A DNA stretch of 64,000 nucleotides from Lycium barbarum (lineage: Eukaryota; Streptophyta; Magnoliopsida; Solanales; Solanaceae). The notes under the pieces are model-generated. The model was not told the origin of the DNA. It did no database searches and was given only the letters and a program-made list of their open reading frames with translations. Both the position numbers and the translations under genes were made by a program. The stretch spans positions 89,604,543 to 89,668,542 of the forward strand of contig NC_083346.1 in assembly GCF_019175385.1 (NCBI RefSeq), in the 5' to 3' direction. The first letter of the stretch is position 1; every line of letters starts with the position of its first letter. This document shows positions 35,350-46,939 of the stretch, one piece after another.

Positions 35350-35952
35350 ATTTAGGTTCTTAACCACAACAACTTAGGTTAATAATTAAATTGATTGGAT
35401 GTTTTGGTTTTGTTTCTTTATTTTGCCTTTATTGTTGCCTTTTCCTTATGTGCTTTTAAGTGCTTTTAATTGTTGTTTATTTCCTTATGTGAAATTTGTT
35501 CTATGTAATGTTTTTGCTTTCCTTAAATTGACATTCCGCTCATACTTCCTCCACTCCTGGAAAATTCACACAAATTCACACACTTAAAGCGGTTTCGCGG
35601 TTCGCGGCCGTGCACTACTAAATTACCCTTTAGTTGGATCGATCTTGTGGATTTTGTCGATCGGCGGTGCAGTCGATAGCCACGGACTTTCCACTCCCAA
35701 GTTGTCCACTTGGGGGATCCTTGTATCATAGGAAACCAACTCCTAATCAGCCTAAGATAGAGCTAAACCAAAACCCTCTTTAAGGACATGCATCAGGCAA
35801 ACCTATAAGGCTTAATACCCAAGGTGTATTAGGTCCATTAGTCAACCTCGTCCAAATGTCCGAGTAGGTCTATGACCCCAAGCAACGGTTATCACGTTAT
35901 GTGGATCATGTGCTATTTAGGTAGAACTAACCATTTGTGAACGCAGGTAGCC
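35350..35952 (+). other. Untranslated leader between PBS and ORF1
   Basis: There is no conserved ORF. The sequence runs from the primer site to the ATG of ORF1 and contains GC-richer stretches near 35,600-35,700. Nothing else was recognised. Confidence 0.5.
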
Positions 35953-37542
35953 ATGAGTCAGTACAATGCTTACCCGAGGTTTAACATGGTTTTGAGCGTT
36001 CCTCCTCAACTAAAAGTATGGTGGATTGATTTGGGGAATTACGGACATCGGGTGGTACGTGGAGCGCTAGGTCAATTACCGTCTTTAATGGATATCCAAC
36101 CGTGTAGAGACGTCATCGAGGCAGCAACTGTGTTTTGGGATGAGAAGAGGGTTGTGTTTAGATTCGGCAACAATGAAATGACCCCATTGTTAGAGGAAAT
36201 AGGTGGCTATGTAGAAAATGATGCTTTGTTACATAAGAAGAAAAAATGGCAAAATTGTGGCATGATTATTCCAAAGGAACCTTTACCAAAGGAATTTGTT
36301 GACAGTTTCGGATTCAGGAAGGGTAAAGGCGTAGAATGCTTACAAGGGTCTACGATACCGTTGGATTACTTGTATCATAGATTTGGCTATCAACAAAGTT
36401 TCACCAATCATCAAGATGAATTTTTCTCGAATGACTCTTGGAAGCAAAAACGGTGCTTCGCTTTCGCAGTGTGTTTTTTGGGAACTATGGTATTCCCTAA
36501 AGGGACGACGAGAGATATTCACACTCGACTCATTACTATAACGGAATCTCTATTTGGTGGCATTGACGGGAAATACTACATTGTGGTCCCTATGGTCGTG
36601 GCAGATATCTACCGAGCGTTAGGACGTTGCAAGCACGGGTACAAGCATTTTGAGGGAGGCAACTTTCTTTTACAACTTTGGCTGATGGAACACCTTCAAA
36701 AGGTTGACAGAGGTCTAGCATTTCGAAAGCCGACGGATGAAAATCAAATTCTTGGACACGTTCCGGGCGCTATTTTGACTAATAGATCATTTGAAAAGCC
36801 AAATTGTGTAGAAGGGTGGGTAAGACTTTTTAGCCGTTTGAACGATGATTCAATTCAGTGGATGTTCAGTTGGTTTCCATCCGAGGGTTTGGTGTTTCGG
36901 ACGAAGATCGTGCCATTTTTAGCTTTGATGGGACTTCGGGGCTTACAACCTTATGCCCCACTGAGAGTTTTAAGGCAATCTGGAAGAAAGCAAAACATAC
37001 CTTTAGTGGCAGACATAGATCATTATCGATCCGACTACAAAGAGGGAAAAATTCCTTTTGCAAAAGAAGTTATAAGCATGTGGAAATCGAGGGAAACCAT
37101 GAAAGCAGATTCAATTGAGCCAAACAGATACCAAGCTGGATGTGAGGATAACTATTTGGAATGGCTGACCGCTAACTTGGAAAGATCAATCAAACCTGGC
37201 GTTACCCTGAGGGGACGAATTAAGGATGGAGAAGCAGAAGCACACATCTTACTCCGGCAACTGCGAAAGAAATACCTTGTCTCTGAAGCCGAGAACCATG
37301 CACAACTTGAGGAAAAGGAAACGGAGGCAGAGAAATGGAAGCAGCAGGCACTTAGTTACGAGCAAAGCATGCAAGAATTGGATACACTCCTAGCTGAGCA
37401 AGGAGACACTTGCATCAAAGAAGGCATCAAAACGGGAGGGGTTCTGGATATGTCGTACATTATCCAAAATCGCCGGAAGATCGATCAATCAATCCAAGCA
37501 ACCAAGAGGCTCAAGAGTGACGAAGGGCCTTCCCCATGTTAA
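35953..37542 (+). CDS. Ogre ORF1, intact, 529 aa
   Basis: An uninterrupted frame runs from ATG 35953 (preceded by GGTAGCC) to TAA. Ogre elements carry an extra ORF before gag whose function is unknown; this one matches in position and size. Residues about 1-370 resemble the plant mobile-domain-like family (FGNNEMTPLLEEIGGYV, then PLDYLYHRFGY, then CFAFAVCFLGTMVFPKG, GGIDGKYYIVVPMVVADIYRAL read in parts). Residues about 410-480 are a charged coiled coil (LEEKETEAEKWKQQALSYEQ). It ends with a basic TKRLKSDEGPS tail. It is the only long intact frame of the element although gag-pol downstream is full of stops. Confidence 0.85.
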   Translation: MSQYNAYPRFNMVLSVPPQLKVWWIDLGNYGHRVVRGALGQLPSLMDIQPCRDVIEAATVFWDEKRVVFRFGNNEMTPLLEEIGGYVENDALLHKKKKWQNCGMIIPKEPLPKEFVDSFGFRKGKGVECLQGSTIPLDYLYHRFGYQQSFTNHQDEFFSNDSWKQKRCFAFAVCFLGTMVFPKGTTRDIHTRLITITESLFGGIDGKYYIVVPMVVADIYRALGRCKHGYKHFEGGNFLLQLWLMEHLQKVDRGLAFRKPTDENQILGHVPGAILTNRSFEKPNCVEGWVRLFSRLNDDSIQWMFSWFPSEGLVFRTKIVPFLALMGLRGLQPYAPLRVLRQSGRKQNIPLVADIDHYRSDYKEGKIPFAKEVISMWKSRETMKADSIEPNRYQAGCEDNYLEWLTANLERSIKPGVTLRGRIKDGEAEAHILLRQLRKKYLVSEAENHAQLEEKETEAEKWKQQALSYEQSMQELDTLLAEQGDTCIKEGIKTGGVLDMSYIIQNRRKIDQSIQATKRLKSDEGPSPC

Positions 37543-38596
37543 TTAGCTTACGAAAGTCAAGTAGTAATTGTAATAATTTCTTTTGCATCAGGATTCAAAT
37601 TTTCAAACATTGTATGTTTTGGGGGGTCTTCAATTAATAACACATTGGGATGACATATGATTGCATATTTTATCCTTCAAATTCGCGTTAGGCCTACCTC
37701 TGGCACAAAAGATGTCTCTTGCATAATAAGTCGCGCTGTGTTTGCTATATTTCCCTTTTACTATGTGATTTGTTTGCCATGCAATATGTGTTTCTTTCAA
37801 TGTTGTTTGCCCAATGTTCGCATTATTTTAAGCAGCAATCATTCGCTCTATACTAACGCAGTTTTCTTCATTTTTGAAGGTTTTCTTTTATTTTGATTAT
37901 TCCCCCCAAAGGTTGATTCGTGTTGACCGCGAACTGGCAGACCACCCGTACTTCAAAAGATCAAAAGCACGAGCATCCAACAATATGAATGATTCAGGGG
38001 CATCCGAACAGACTGGCTTGGGACTTGTCACCGTTCTAAGAGACAAACCTGAGGCTTCGGGAGGAGGAAATGATAAACTTATCACCCAATTGATGCAGCA
38101 AATAGCCAACATGCAAAATGAAATTGAGCAACTGCGAAATCTTACCAACCTATCCATTACCCTCAACACTCCTCACCATGAACAAAGAACAAGCGCAACG
38201 ATCCCACCATCCTTTTCGCCTGTTGACTCGCCCGCCCCTCAGCCCTTTCCCTCAAACCCTCCACTTCACACAGTCAATCCAAACATTATCAATTCACCCC
38301 CCATCCCGCAGTAGACTAGCCTGCAACAAACCATCTCACAACAATCGAATCCACAACAAGCCATCCCACCGCCCATCAACTCACAACAAACCATCCCGCA
38401 ACAAACTAACCCACAGCAAAGCATCCCACAACAAAATGACCCGCAACAATCCAACCCCCAACAAATTAACTTCCAACCAACCAATCGGCCACCTTTCACC
38501 ACTCCCTATATTCCTCAGCCTCCAGTTATCCAAACCACCCCCACTTACCCAAAACTACTAAGCAACTCAACACATACCATTGGCACACACCGCTAA
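37543..38596 (+). pseudogene. Gag N-terminal part and Q/P-rich linker (interrupted)
   Basis: The first 330 bases are an untranslated gap after ORF1. The frame from about 37,874 encodes RLIRVDRELADHPYFKRSK and a coiled coil (LITQLMQQIANMQNEIEQLR), then a proline-rich stretch. A TAG at 38312-38314 interrupts it. The same frame goes on as a tandem (N/I)PQQ-type glutamine-proline repeat to TAA 38594-38596. The gag core continues in another frame, so a shift is also present. Confidence 0.7.
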
Positions 38597-39770
38597 CCAT
38601 AACACGCAGTATGTGCCACCGGTATATGTAGCAGAAGCTCAACCTTTCACTACCCAATTGCAGGTCGTGCAGCATCCAGAGGTTGACCCTTATGAGGAGA
38701 TGGGAAGGGAAGCCAGGGCAAAAATAGACGAGAATGTAGCAAAGGAGATTCGCAGTCTGAAGGAAGCAGTTAGAAGCATACAAACCCACAAGGGATACGA
38801 AGGACTAGAATACGAGGATTTATGTATTCATCCCGACATTAAGTTGCCTGCTGGATATAAGGTGCCGAAGTTTGATATGTTTGATGGAAAAGGAAATCCT
38901 CGGGCTCACCTGAGGTCGTACTGTGATAAGCTCGTTAGAGTGGGAAAAGATCAAGCCATCAAGATGAAGCTGTTTATAAGGAGTTTGACGGGAGAAACGC
39001 TCGATTGGTACACATGCCAAGATCCGCAGAAATGGCATAGTTGGGGAGAAATGGCCCAAGAGTTCATGGATAGGTTCAGGTTCAACACTGAGACTGTCCC
39101 AGACCGATTCTATTTGATGAAGTTAGAAGGGAAGTCGATAGAAACTTTCAAAGAGTATGCTATGCACTGGAGAGCGGAAGCCGCAAAAGTCCAGCCCCCG
39201 ATGGCGGAGAGTGAGATGACGACGCTTTTTGTACAGTCTTTAAAAGATGCCACATACTATGAAAGACTGATAAGTGTCATCGGACAAAAGTTTTCTGAAG
39301 TCATTAGAATGGGAGATTTCATAGAAGAAGGAATCAAGACAGGAAGAGTCACAAATCTTGCAGCCTTGCAAGCAACAAGTAAGGCAATTCAATCAGATTT
39401 AGCTAAGAAGAAGAGGGACGAAGTGTCCGCGGTCATGACCATCCAGGAACGAAGACCAAACCAGATGTTAACCTACCAATACCCTTAATCCCAGCATTCA
39501 TATTATAGCCAATACGCCCAAGCCCCTCATCCTTATTACCAAACTCCACCCACTCCCCATCCTGTTTACCATACCCAGCTAGCATATTACCCACATTGAG
39601 CACCTGCCCACTAAAGCCCATCACAATACCAGCCAACTTACTCGCCTCAATCCCAATACCAATCACCAAACCATCCACAAAATACACCCAGACCTCTCCC
39701 AAACTTTGAAAGAAAGCCAACCAAAACCTACACACCGTTAGTCGAACCCTTAGCCCAACTATATGAAAGG
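38580..39770 (+). pseudogene. Gag core (retrotransposon gag domain), interrupted
   Basis: Retrotransposon gag forms the particle that packages the element RNA. The core motif order is visible: PAGYKVPKFDMFDGKGNPRA, FIRSLTGETLDWY, WHSWGEMAQEFMDRF, KLEGKSIETFKEYAMHWR. A TAA at 39486-39488 breaks the frame. Two further stops lie close together near 39,600 (CAT TGA and CAC TAA). The frame itself then continues into the next segment. Confidence 0.82.
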
Positions 39771-41582
39771 TTGAGAACCGCAGGGATACTTCAACCAATT
39801 CAGGGAAGAGTTCCTCATCCCCTTCCTGGATGGTATGACAGGACTAAACATTGTGCGTATCACTCAGGAGTCACCGGACACGATACTGAAAATTGTCTTA
39901 CTTTCAAAGACAAAATCGAGGCATTAATCAAAGAAGGGGTCATCCAGCTCAAAGGAGCTCCCCAAAATATAAACAACAATCCGCTGCCCAATCATGGTGA
40001 TGCAAATGTGAACATGATTACAATTGATGAAGATTGTGATTTGGAAGGGACTATTGTGCCGGTCAAACAAGAGGAAAAGGTTGAATCAGCAGCCTTTGTT
40101 GCTCCAGTAATCACGATCCAAATGAGAACCCCAATTGAAGTAGAGGTGCTCACTCCAAGGCCTAGAATCACAGCCTTAGTTGCTCAAGCACCCTCTTTCA
40201 GCACCAAAGCAGTTCTTTGGAATTATCAGTCTGAGGAAAGGAACAAAGAAAAAGGAAAATTGGTTGTAGAAACTGTTGCTGCTGGGTTGACTAGATCTAG
40301 GCGGTGTTATGCCCCCGAGGAGGTAGCACGAGGAGCATCAAGCAAAGAAAATGGCCAAAAGAAGGTTGTGACTGAGGCGGAAGTTGAAGAATTCTGGAGC
40401 AAAATGCCAACTGAAGAATATTCTGTCATAGAACAACTAAAGAAAACACCAGCCCAAATTTCTTTATTGGCATTGTTGATGAGTTCTGAAGCTCATAGGA
40501 ACGCTTTAGCAAAGGTACTGAATGAAGCTTACGTTCCGGCTGAGACTTCCAACGAGAAATTTTTAGCCATGGTTGGAGAAGTCCTTGAAGCCCACAAAGT
40601 TTCTTTTCATAATGATGAATTGCCACCTGAAGGTTTGGGGCACAACAAGGCATTGATCATTACGGTCAAATGCAGGGACAAGTTTATTTCTAAGGTATTG
40701 ATTGATGGGGGTTCAGCTGTGAACATATGTCCTGTCATTACTCTGTGTGCTTTAGGCATTGATATCGGGAAACTTCGCGACAGTCAGGTGAGACTCAAAG
40801 GTTTTGATGGAGCTCAAAGAGGTGTCGTGGGAGAGATTGACTTAGCCTTGGAAATCGGACCTGTGGAGTTTACGGTGGAATTCCAAGTAATGGATATATC
40901 CGCTAGCTACAATCTGCTGATAGGAAGGCCATGGATCCATATGGCTGGTGCAGTCCCCTCTACCCTGCATCAAAGTTTGAAATTTGTTTGGAATCATCAA
41001 GAAATTGTGATCCATGGAGAAGGCAGCAATTCGATCTATCCCTAAAGCTCAATTCTTGCTATTGAAAGTGTAGAAAGGCTGGATGGATCTGTCTTCCATA
41101 TCAAGGAAACCATGTGCACTACCCAAGCTGAAAGGATAAAATTGTCACGTGTGCTTATGATGGTGGCATGGGAAATGTTGAAGAATGGTTTCAAGCCTGG
41201 TCGAGGTCTTGGGATGAACCTGGATGGAATAGTGGAACCAATTCAGTTACCCGGTCAGAAGGATACTTTTGGTCTTGGATACGAGCCCACTCTTGAGGAA
41301 ATCTCACTGGCTAGTCTCAAAAGGAAAAGTGATATTCCCTTGCCGAAGCCTGTTGCTCTCCTGAATCAGTCATTTTTCAAAGCATCCGCCACCCAAGCAT
41401 CAGACGAAGCTACTGAAGAAAACCTCGTGGAAGGACTCAAGAATTTATTCATTGCCGAGGAGGAAGCGGAATGCAACATGGTTCTAGATGAATGCTCTAA
41501 AACCCAACTATCTGGGATGCTAAGCCTGGAGATATTTTGAACAATTGGACTTGTACCCCGCCCCCGGTTCTCTGGGAGTCTT
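39771..41582 (+). pseudogene. Gag C-terminus, aspartic protease and G-patch, interrupted
   Basis: It opens with a gag C-terminal finger-like HCAYHSGVTGHDTENC. Then comes an Ogre-type linker and a retropepsin with the active site VLIDGGSAVNIC and the flap/second motif YNLLIGRPWIH. A TAA at 41043-41045 stops the frame. The same frame resumes with LDGSVFHIKE and a G-patch domain (MLKNGFKPGRGLGMNLDG, then GLGYEP), diagnostic of Tat/Ogre elements. Near 41,505 the frame shifts so that the expected PGDILNNWTCTP reading is out of frame with the preceding part. Confidence 0.82.
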
Positions 41583-41763
41583 GGTAGACAATTTGTATTA
41601 AGTATTTGATGAAACAACACGATTCAAAATTGAGGCCTGAATCGTGTTTATGCTTTTGTTGTGTTTTGCCTCCAAACTTTTAAAAGCTCAAATGCCAAAT
41701 TCAAGCTATGCTTTTTATTTATTATTCCGTCTTTATTTAATTAATTTTTATTTTATTTTTCAG
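41583..41763 (+). other. Probable Ogre intron between protease and reverse transcriptase
   Basis: The stretch starts at a possible donor (GTCTTG then GTAGAC), is AT-rich and full of stops, and ends in a strong pyrimidine tract and acceptor (TTTATTTTTCAG) at 41763. Ogre elements are known for a spliced intron at exactly this place. The donor choice is inference. Confidence 0.55.
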
Positions 41764-43717
41764 CAATCAAACTAGTAAGTCTGTTGATACTGTGAATGTG
41801 ACACATAATGAAACAAGCGAGCCCATAGTAAATGCAAAACAAGACTCTGAAGAATATGAAGAGGACAAGCAACCTGAAGAGTTAACTAAGGATTTTGAAC
41901 ATTTTGAGAATAAGCCAAAACCAAATTTGGATGAAACAGAAACCATAAACTTGGGAGATTCAGAAACAGTGAGGGAAACAAGAATCAGCGTCCATTTAAC
42001 TCCGTCACAAAGGGAAGAATTGATCAACCATTTGAGATGATATATAGACGTGTTCGCATGGCCTTATGATGATATGCCGGGTCTGAGCACATACATTGTT
42101 TCGCATAAGTTTCCTATTGATCCCTCTTGTCCTCCAGTAAAACAAAAGAAGAGAAACATTAAACCGGATTTGAGTTTAAAAATCAAGGAAGAAGTTTCCA
42201 AGCAATTTGATGCAAAGGTCATTCGAGCTGCAAGGTATCCCACTTGGTTAGCCAATATCGTGCCTGTACCAAAGAAGGATGGCAAAGTCAGGGTGTGCGT
42301 GGATTATCGGGACCTCAACAGGGCTAGTCAGAAAGATGACTTTCCCCTCCCGAATATTCACATACTTATTGATAACTGTGCGAAGCATGAGTTGCAGTCA
42401 TTCGTCGATTGCTACGCAGGATATCACCAGATTCTGATGGATGAAGAAGATGCCGAGAAAACGACATTCATCACGCCTTGGGGAGTATACTACTATCGAG
42501 TGATGCCTTTTGGACTCAAGAACGTAGGCGCCACCTATATGAGAGCCATGACTACCATTTTTCATGACATGATCCATAAGGAGATTGAAGTCTATGTGGA
42601 TGATATCATCATCAATTCACGGAAGAGTTCAGATCACCTGACAGATTTGAAGAAGTTCTTTGACAGGTTGAGGCGACACAATTTGAAGTTAAATCCCGCA
42701 AAGTGTGCATTTGGCATTCCTGCTGGGAAGCTGTTGGGTTTTATTGTGAGCAGGAGAGGTATAGAATTGGATCCTTCGAAGATAAAGGCTATTCAAGACT
42801 TGCCTGCCCTAAAGAGTCGAAAGGACGTGATGAGTTTCCTCGGCCGCCTCAACTACATTAGTCAGTTCATAGCACAATCGGCAGTAATATGTGAGCCAAT
42901 AATCAAGCTGTTGAGGAAAGATGTTGCTACCAAATGGACAGAAGATTACCAAAAATCTTTCGATAGAATCAAAGAATATTTGTCTAATCCGCCTGTTTTA
43001 GTGCCTCCAGAAGCAGGAAGACCTTTGTTATTGTATTTGTCCGTGTCAGCGAATGCATTTGTATGTGTGTTGGGGCAACACGATGAAACGGGAAAGAAGG
43101 AGCAAGCAATATACTACTTGAGCAAGAAGTTCATGCCTTACGAGGCCCGATATACTTTGTTGGAACGCACCTGTTGTGCCTTGACTTGGGTTGCCCAAAA
43201 GTTGAGACATTACCTGTCCGCATATACTACTTATCTCATTTCAAGGATGGATCCACTCAAGTACATCTTTCAGAATCCTATGCCTACTGGGATGTTAGCC
43301 AAATGGCAAATTTTGCTAAGTGAGTTTGATATTGTATATGTTACCCAAAAGGCTGTCAAAGGGCAGGCAATAGCCGATCATCTTGCTGAAAATCCCGTAG
43401 ATGAAGAGTGCGTACCTCTTAGGACTTATTTCCCGGATGAAGAGGTATTGTTTGTCGGAGAAGATATCGCAGAAGAATATCCAGGGTGGAGAATGTTCTT
43501 TGATGGGGCTGCAAACTCCAAAGGAGTCGGCGTTGGAGCAGTTTTAATTTCAGAGTCGGGCCAGCATTATCCAATTTCAGCAAAGCTCAGGTTTCCGTGC
43601 ACCAACAATATGGCAGAATATGAAGCTTGTATTCTCGGACTCAGAATGGCCGTTGATATGAACATACAACAATTATTGGTTATAGGCGATTCTGACTTGT
43701 TGGTTCATCAAGTATAA
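41764..43717 (+). pseudogene. Reverse transcriptase and RNase H, interrupted
   Basis: An acidic linker ends RISVHLTPSQREELINHLR at a TGA (42038-42040). The same frame goes on with YIDVFAW. RT motifs: PVPKKDGKVRVCVDYRDLN, then VMPFGLKN, then the catalytic YVDDII near 42,595, then KLLGFIVSRRGIE. RNase H-like parts follow, first the RT-linked one (AIYYLSKKF, then ERTCCALTW), then the second catalytic set MFFDGAANSKG, NMAEYEACILGL and IGDSDLLVHQV. A TAA at 43715-43717 ends the frame inside RNase H. All catalytic residues seen are present; the breaks are point stops. Confidence 0.88.
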
Positions 43718-45188
43718 GGCGAATGGACCACTAAGAACGTGAAGATACTTCCGTATCAGCATTGCGTGCAAGATTTGTGTAAAAGATTTATCAATGTGGA
43801 ATTCAAACATGTTCCAAGGGCCCAAAATGAGTTCGTTGATGCTTTAGCAACCTTGTCCTCTATGATTCAGCACCCGGACAAGAATTACATTGATCTTATC
43901 AAGGTGAATGTGCACGATCAGCAAGCCTATTGTTTTTATGTAGATGAAGAGCCTGATGGAGAACCTTGGTATTATGATATTAAGAAGTATCTCAAGGCAA
44001 GAGACTATCCAGAAGGCATAACCAATGTTCAGAAGAAAACACTTCGAAGGTTAGCAAACCATTTTTTCCTAAATGGAGAAATCCTTTATAGGAGGACTCT
44101 AGATTTGGGGCTGCTAAGGTGTGTTGATGCTAAAGAAGCGGTCAAGTTGATTGAAGAAGTGCAGGGCGGTACATGTGGGCCTCACATGAATGGTTTTACT
44201 TTAGCTAAGAAAATTCTTCGAGCAAGTTATTTCTGGATGACTATGGAATCATACTGCATTCTTTTTGTGCAAAAATGTCATTGATGTCAGATTCATGGCG
44301 ATTTGATTCGAGTCCCGCCAAATGAATTAAATGTGACAAGTTCTCCGTGGCCATTCGCAGCTTGAGGCATGGATGTCATTGGCCCTATCGAGCCAGCCGC
44401 ATCAAATGGACATAGGTTCATTTTGGTAGCCATCGACTACTTCACAAAATGGGTAGAAGCATTTTCGCACAAGTCAGTGACGAAGAAGGTGGTGGCAGAT
44501 TTTGTTCGCAACAACATCGTTTGTCGATTCGGAATCCCGGAGTCGATTATAACAGATAATGGAGCTAATCTTAATAGTGATCTGATGCGTGAGATTTGCG
44601 GAACATTCAAGATTACTCACCGCAATTCCACTCCATACAGACCCCAGATGAATGGAGCAGTTGAAGCAGCCAACAAAAACATCAAGAGAATATTGCGGAA
44701 GATGATTGATAGTTACAGCCCTTCTCGGTTACCGCACCACTGTGAGAACTTCGACTGGGGAAACGCCTTATCTTTTGGTCTATGAGATAGAGGTGGTGTT
44801 ACCTGCAGAGGTAGAGATACCATCTTTGAGAATTATCCAAGAAGCTGAGTTGAGTAATGCCAAGTGGATACAAAATCGATATGAACAATTGATGCTCATT
44901 GATGAAAAGAGGATGAATGCAGTTTGTCATGGACAACTTTATCAAAACCGAATAGCCAAAGCTTTCAACAAAAAGGTGAGACCAAGACAATTCAAACCGG
45001 GGCAATTGGTATTGAAGCGCATATTCCCATGCCAAGATGAAGCTAAGGGAAAATTTGCACCTAACCGGCAAGGGCATTACATGGTTCATCGAGTGCTGAC
45101 TGGAGGAGTATTAATTTTAGCAGAAATGGATGGTGAAGTTTGGCCGAAAGCTATCAATGCAGATGCCGTCAAGAGATACTACGTCTAG
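43718..45188 (+). pseudogene. RNase H C-terminus and integrase, interrupted
   Basis: After the stop at 43717 the same frame gives FKHVPRAQNEFVDALATL and then the integrase. Stops TGA at 44282-44284 (after QKCH) and TGA near 44,364 (before GMDVIGP) break the zinc-binding and leader parts. The catalytic core DDE is visible: D in MDVIGPIEP, D in TDNGANLN, E in NGAVEAANKN. A frameshift near 44,720 moves the C-terminal part to another frame, 44706-45188, with LLGYRTTVRTSTGETPYLL, RQFKPGQLVLKR and a terminal AVKRYYV. Confidence 0.87.
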
Positions 45189-45249
45189 GAGCTTTTCATT
45201 TATTTCGTATGTAATATCTTGTAATGCCTTTCTATGTAATGAAGCTACG

Positions 45250-45500
45250 TTCCCTCGGCGGGATACGTAAGAAACCTATATCAGGTTTGGTCTTTTAAGA
45301 TAGAAATTTCCAAAAATTTCATTTGTTTGTAACCTGAACTACGCCTGACTTGATCCCCGCAGTGGGATACGTAGGCGGCCTACAGGGGCCTCGGTCACAT
45401 TATTAGAAAATCTCAATTTTATTTTGCTTGTAATTTGAACTATGCTTGACCTGATTCCCTTATTGGGATACGTAGGCAGCCTATATAAGGCTCGGTCTCA
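45250..45500 (+). repeat. About 100-bp tandem repeats with GGGATACGTAGGC
   Basis: Three diverged units begin with GGGATACGTA at 45,260, 45,364 and 45,465. Each is followed by a CCTAT/CCTACA-type stretch, a TCGGTC phrase and a TTTGTAATTTGAACT-like phrase. A fourth, more distant relative (GAGATATGTAGGC) is near 47,580. They lie in the 3' untranslated region of the Ogre-like element. Confidence 0.75.
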
Positions 45501-45864
45501 TCATGTTAAAAGTTCAACATCCTCCCATGCCAGAAACTGGGACAATTTTTAAGGGCATCATTTCAAGACGACATCAAGAGACATGGAAAGTTGTGGTCAA
45601 CAGAGTCATCAGACAAAGGAAAGACTTTGGAGAAAGGACGCTCGCTTGGTTTCACAATGTGTCACAGTTCCAAGTTTCAGCAGAAATTATTTATCACTAT
45701 ATACATACTTTTATGCATATATATATTTTTTAAAATAATATGATTTTTAATCAAATAGTTTTGCTAAATAGCCAAGGCTTAGAAATAGGCGGAGATTACA
45801 AGTCCAGACAAAGTTGGAAGCATGAAGTGTCAAGAGCCAGATCTTCAAAGTCAACGCGAATCAA

Positions 45865-45893
45865 CCCCCCCCCCCCCCCCAAAAAAAAAAAAA
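45865..45893. repeat. C16-A13 homopolymer tract
   Basis: Sixteen C are followed by thirteen A. Its length is likely unstable or mis-assembled. It lies in the Ogre 3' untranslated region. Confidence 0.9.
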
Positions 45894-46094
45894 CTTACAA
45901 ATTTTCTTTGGATGCAGATTTACAAATTGCGGAAGCTGAAATATGTAATGTTTACAGCCTTGCAAGGATTGCGCGTCGAGCAGTTTGAGCTTTCTTATAA
46001 CAATTATGCCTCTCAAGTGTCAATAATTCTCGAAATTTGCAATAAATTAATGCTTGAGTCTTGCAAATGATTTTTCAAATGTATCGACGCACAA

Positions 46095-46935
46095 ATATTT
46101 TCTATTGCTTTCAAATGCCCTACACAAATGTTTTCAAACGCACTGCACATGTATTGCATTATTACTTTCAAATGCCCTGCAAGCGCACTGCATAAATGCT
46201 GTCAAACGCACTGCACATATATTGCATTATTACTTTCAAATGCCCTGCAAATGCCCTGCACATGTATTGCACTATTACTTCCAAATGCCCTGCAAACGCA
46301 CTGCATAAATGCTGTCAAACGCACTGCACATGTATTGCATTATTACTTTCAAATGCCCTGCAAACGCACTGCACATGTATTGCACTATTACTTTCAAATG
46401 CCCTGCAAACGCACTGCATCAATGCTCTCAAACGCACCGCACATGCATTGCACTATTACTTTCAAATGCCCTGCAAACGCACTGCATCAATACTCTCAAA
46501 CGCACCGCACATGTATTGCACTATTACTTTCGAATGCCCTGCAAACGCACTGCATCAATTCTCTCAAACGCACTGCACATGCATTGCATTATTACTTTCA
46601 AATGCCCCGCAAACGCATCGCATAAATACTTTCGAACGCACCGCACATGAATGCACTGCACACGCATAGCACTGCCGCTTTAAAATGTTCTGCATGAATG
46701 CTTTCAAATGCACCGCAAATGCATTGCACCACTGCCTTCAAATGCTCTGCATAAATGCTTTCAAGTACATCGCACGCTTATTGCAATACAACTTTAAAAT
46801 GCACCGCACATACATTGCATGGCTGCCTTCAAAAGGCTTCGCACCGCACACGCATTGCGCAAATGCTTTCATCCGCTTCGCATAAATGCTTGCAAACGCA
46901 CATGCACCGCATAACTGCTTTAAATTAACTTCACA
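46095..46935 (+). repeat. 68-bp minisatellite in the Ogre 3' untranslated region
   Basis: The phrase ATTACTTTCAAATGCCC starts at 46161, 46229, 46274 (CC variant), 46342, 46387, 46455, 46523 and 46591, giving spacings of 68, 45, 68, 45, 68, 68 and 68. A 68-bp unit and a 45-bp deletion derivative are thus interspersed. Units carry AACGCACTGCACATG(T/C)ATTGCA. Downstream to 46,935 the repeat decays but keeps TGCA-rich words. All three forward frames stay open over much of the array because the repeat lacks stops; that is not evidence of coding. Confidence 0.9.
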
Positions 46936-46939
46936 ATGC

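Noticed and set aside
38266..38502. Cysteine/glycine-rich minus-strand frame opposite the gag linker
   Set aside because: It is a shadow of the Q/P-rich tandem repeat on the coding strand (CAACAA/CCACAA complement).
46054..46669. Overlapping 80-165-codon cysteine/histidine-rich frames in all three forward frames
   Set aside because: They are created by the stop-free 68-bp tandem repeat. Repeat length is not a multiple of three, so each frame cycles through the same words; there is no sign of selection on any one frame.
46095..46935. Regularly spaced repeats that could suggest a CRISPR array
   Set aside because: Units are contiguous tandem repeats without unique spacers, in a plant retroelement.
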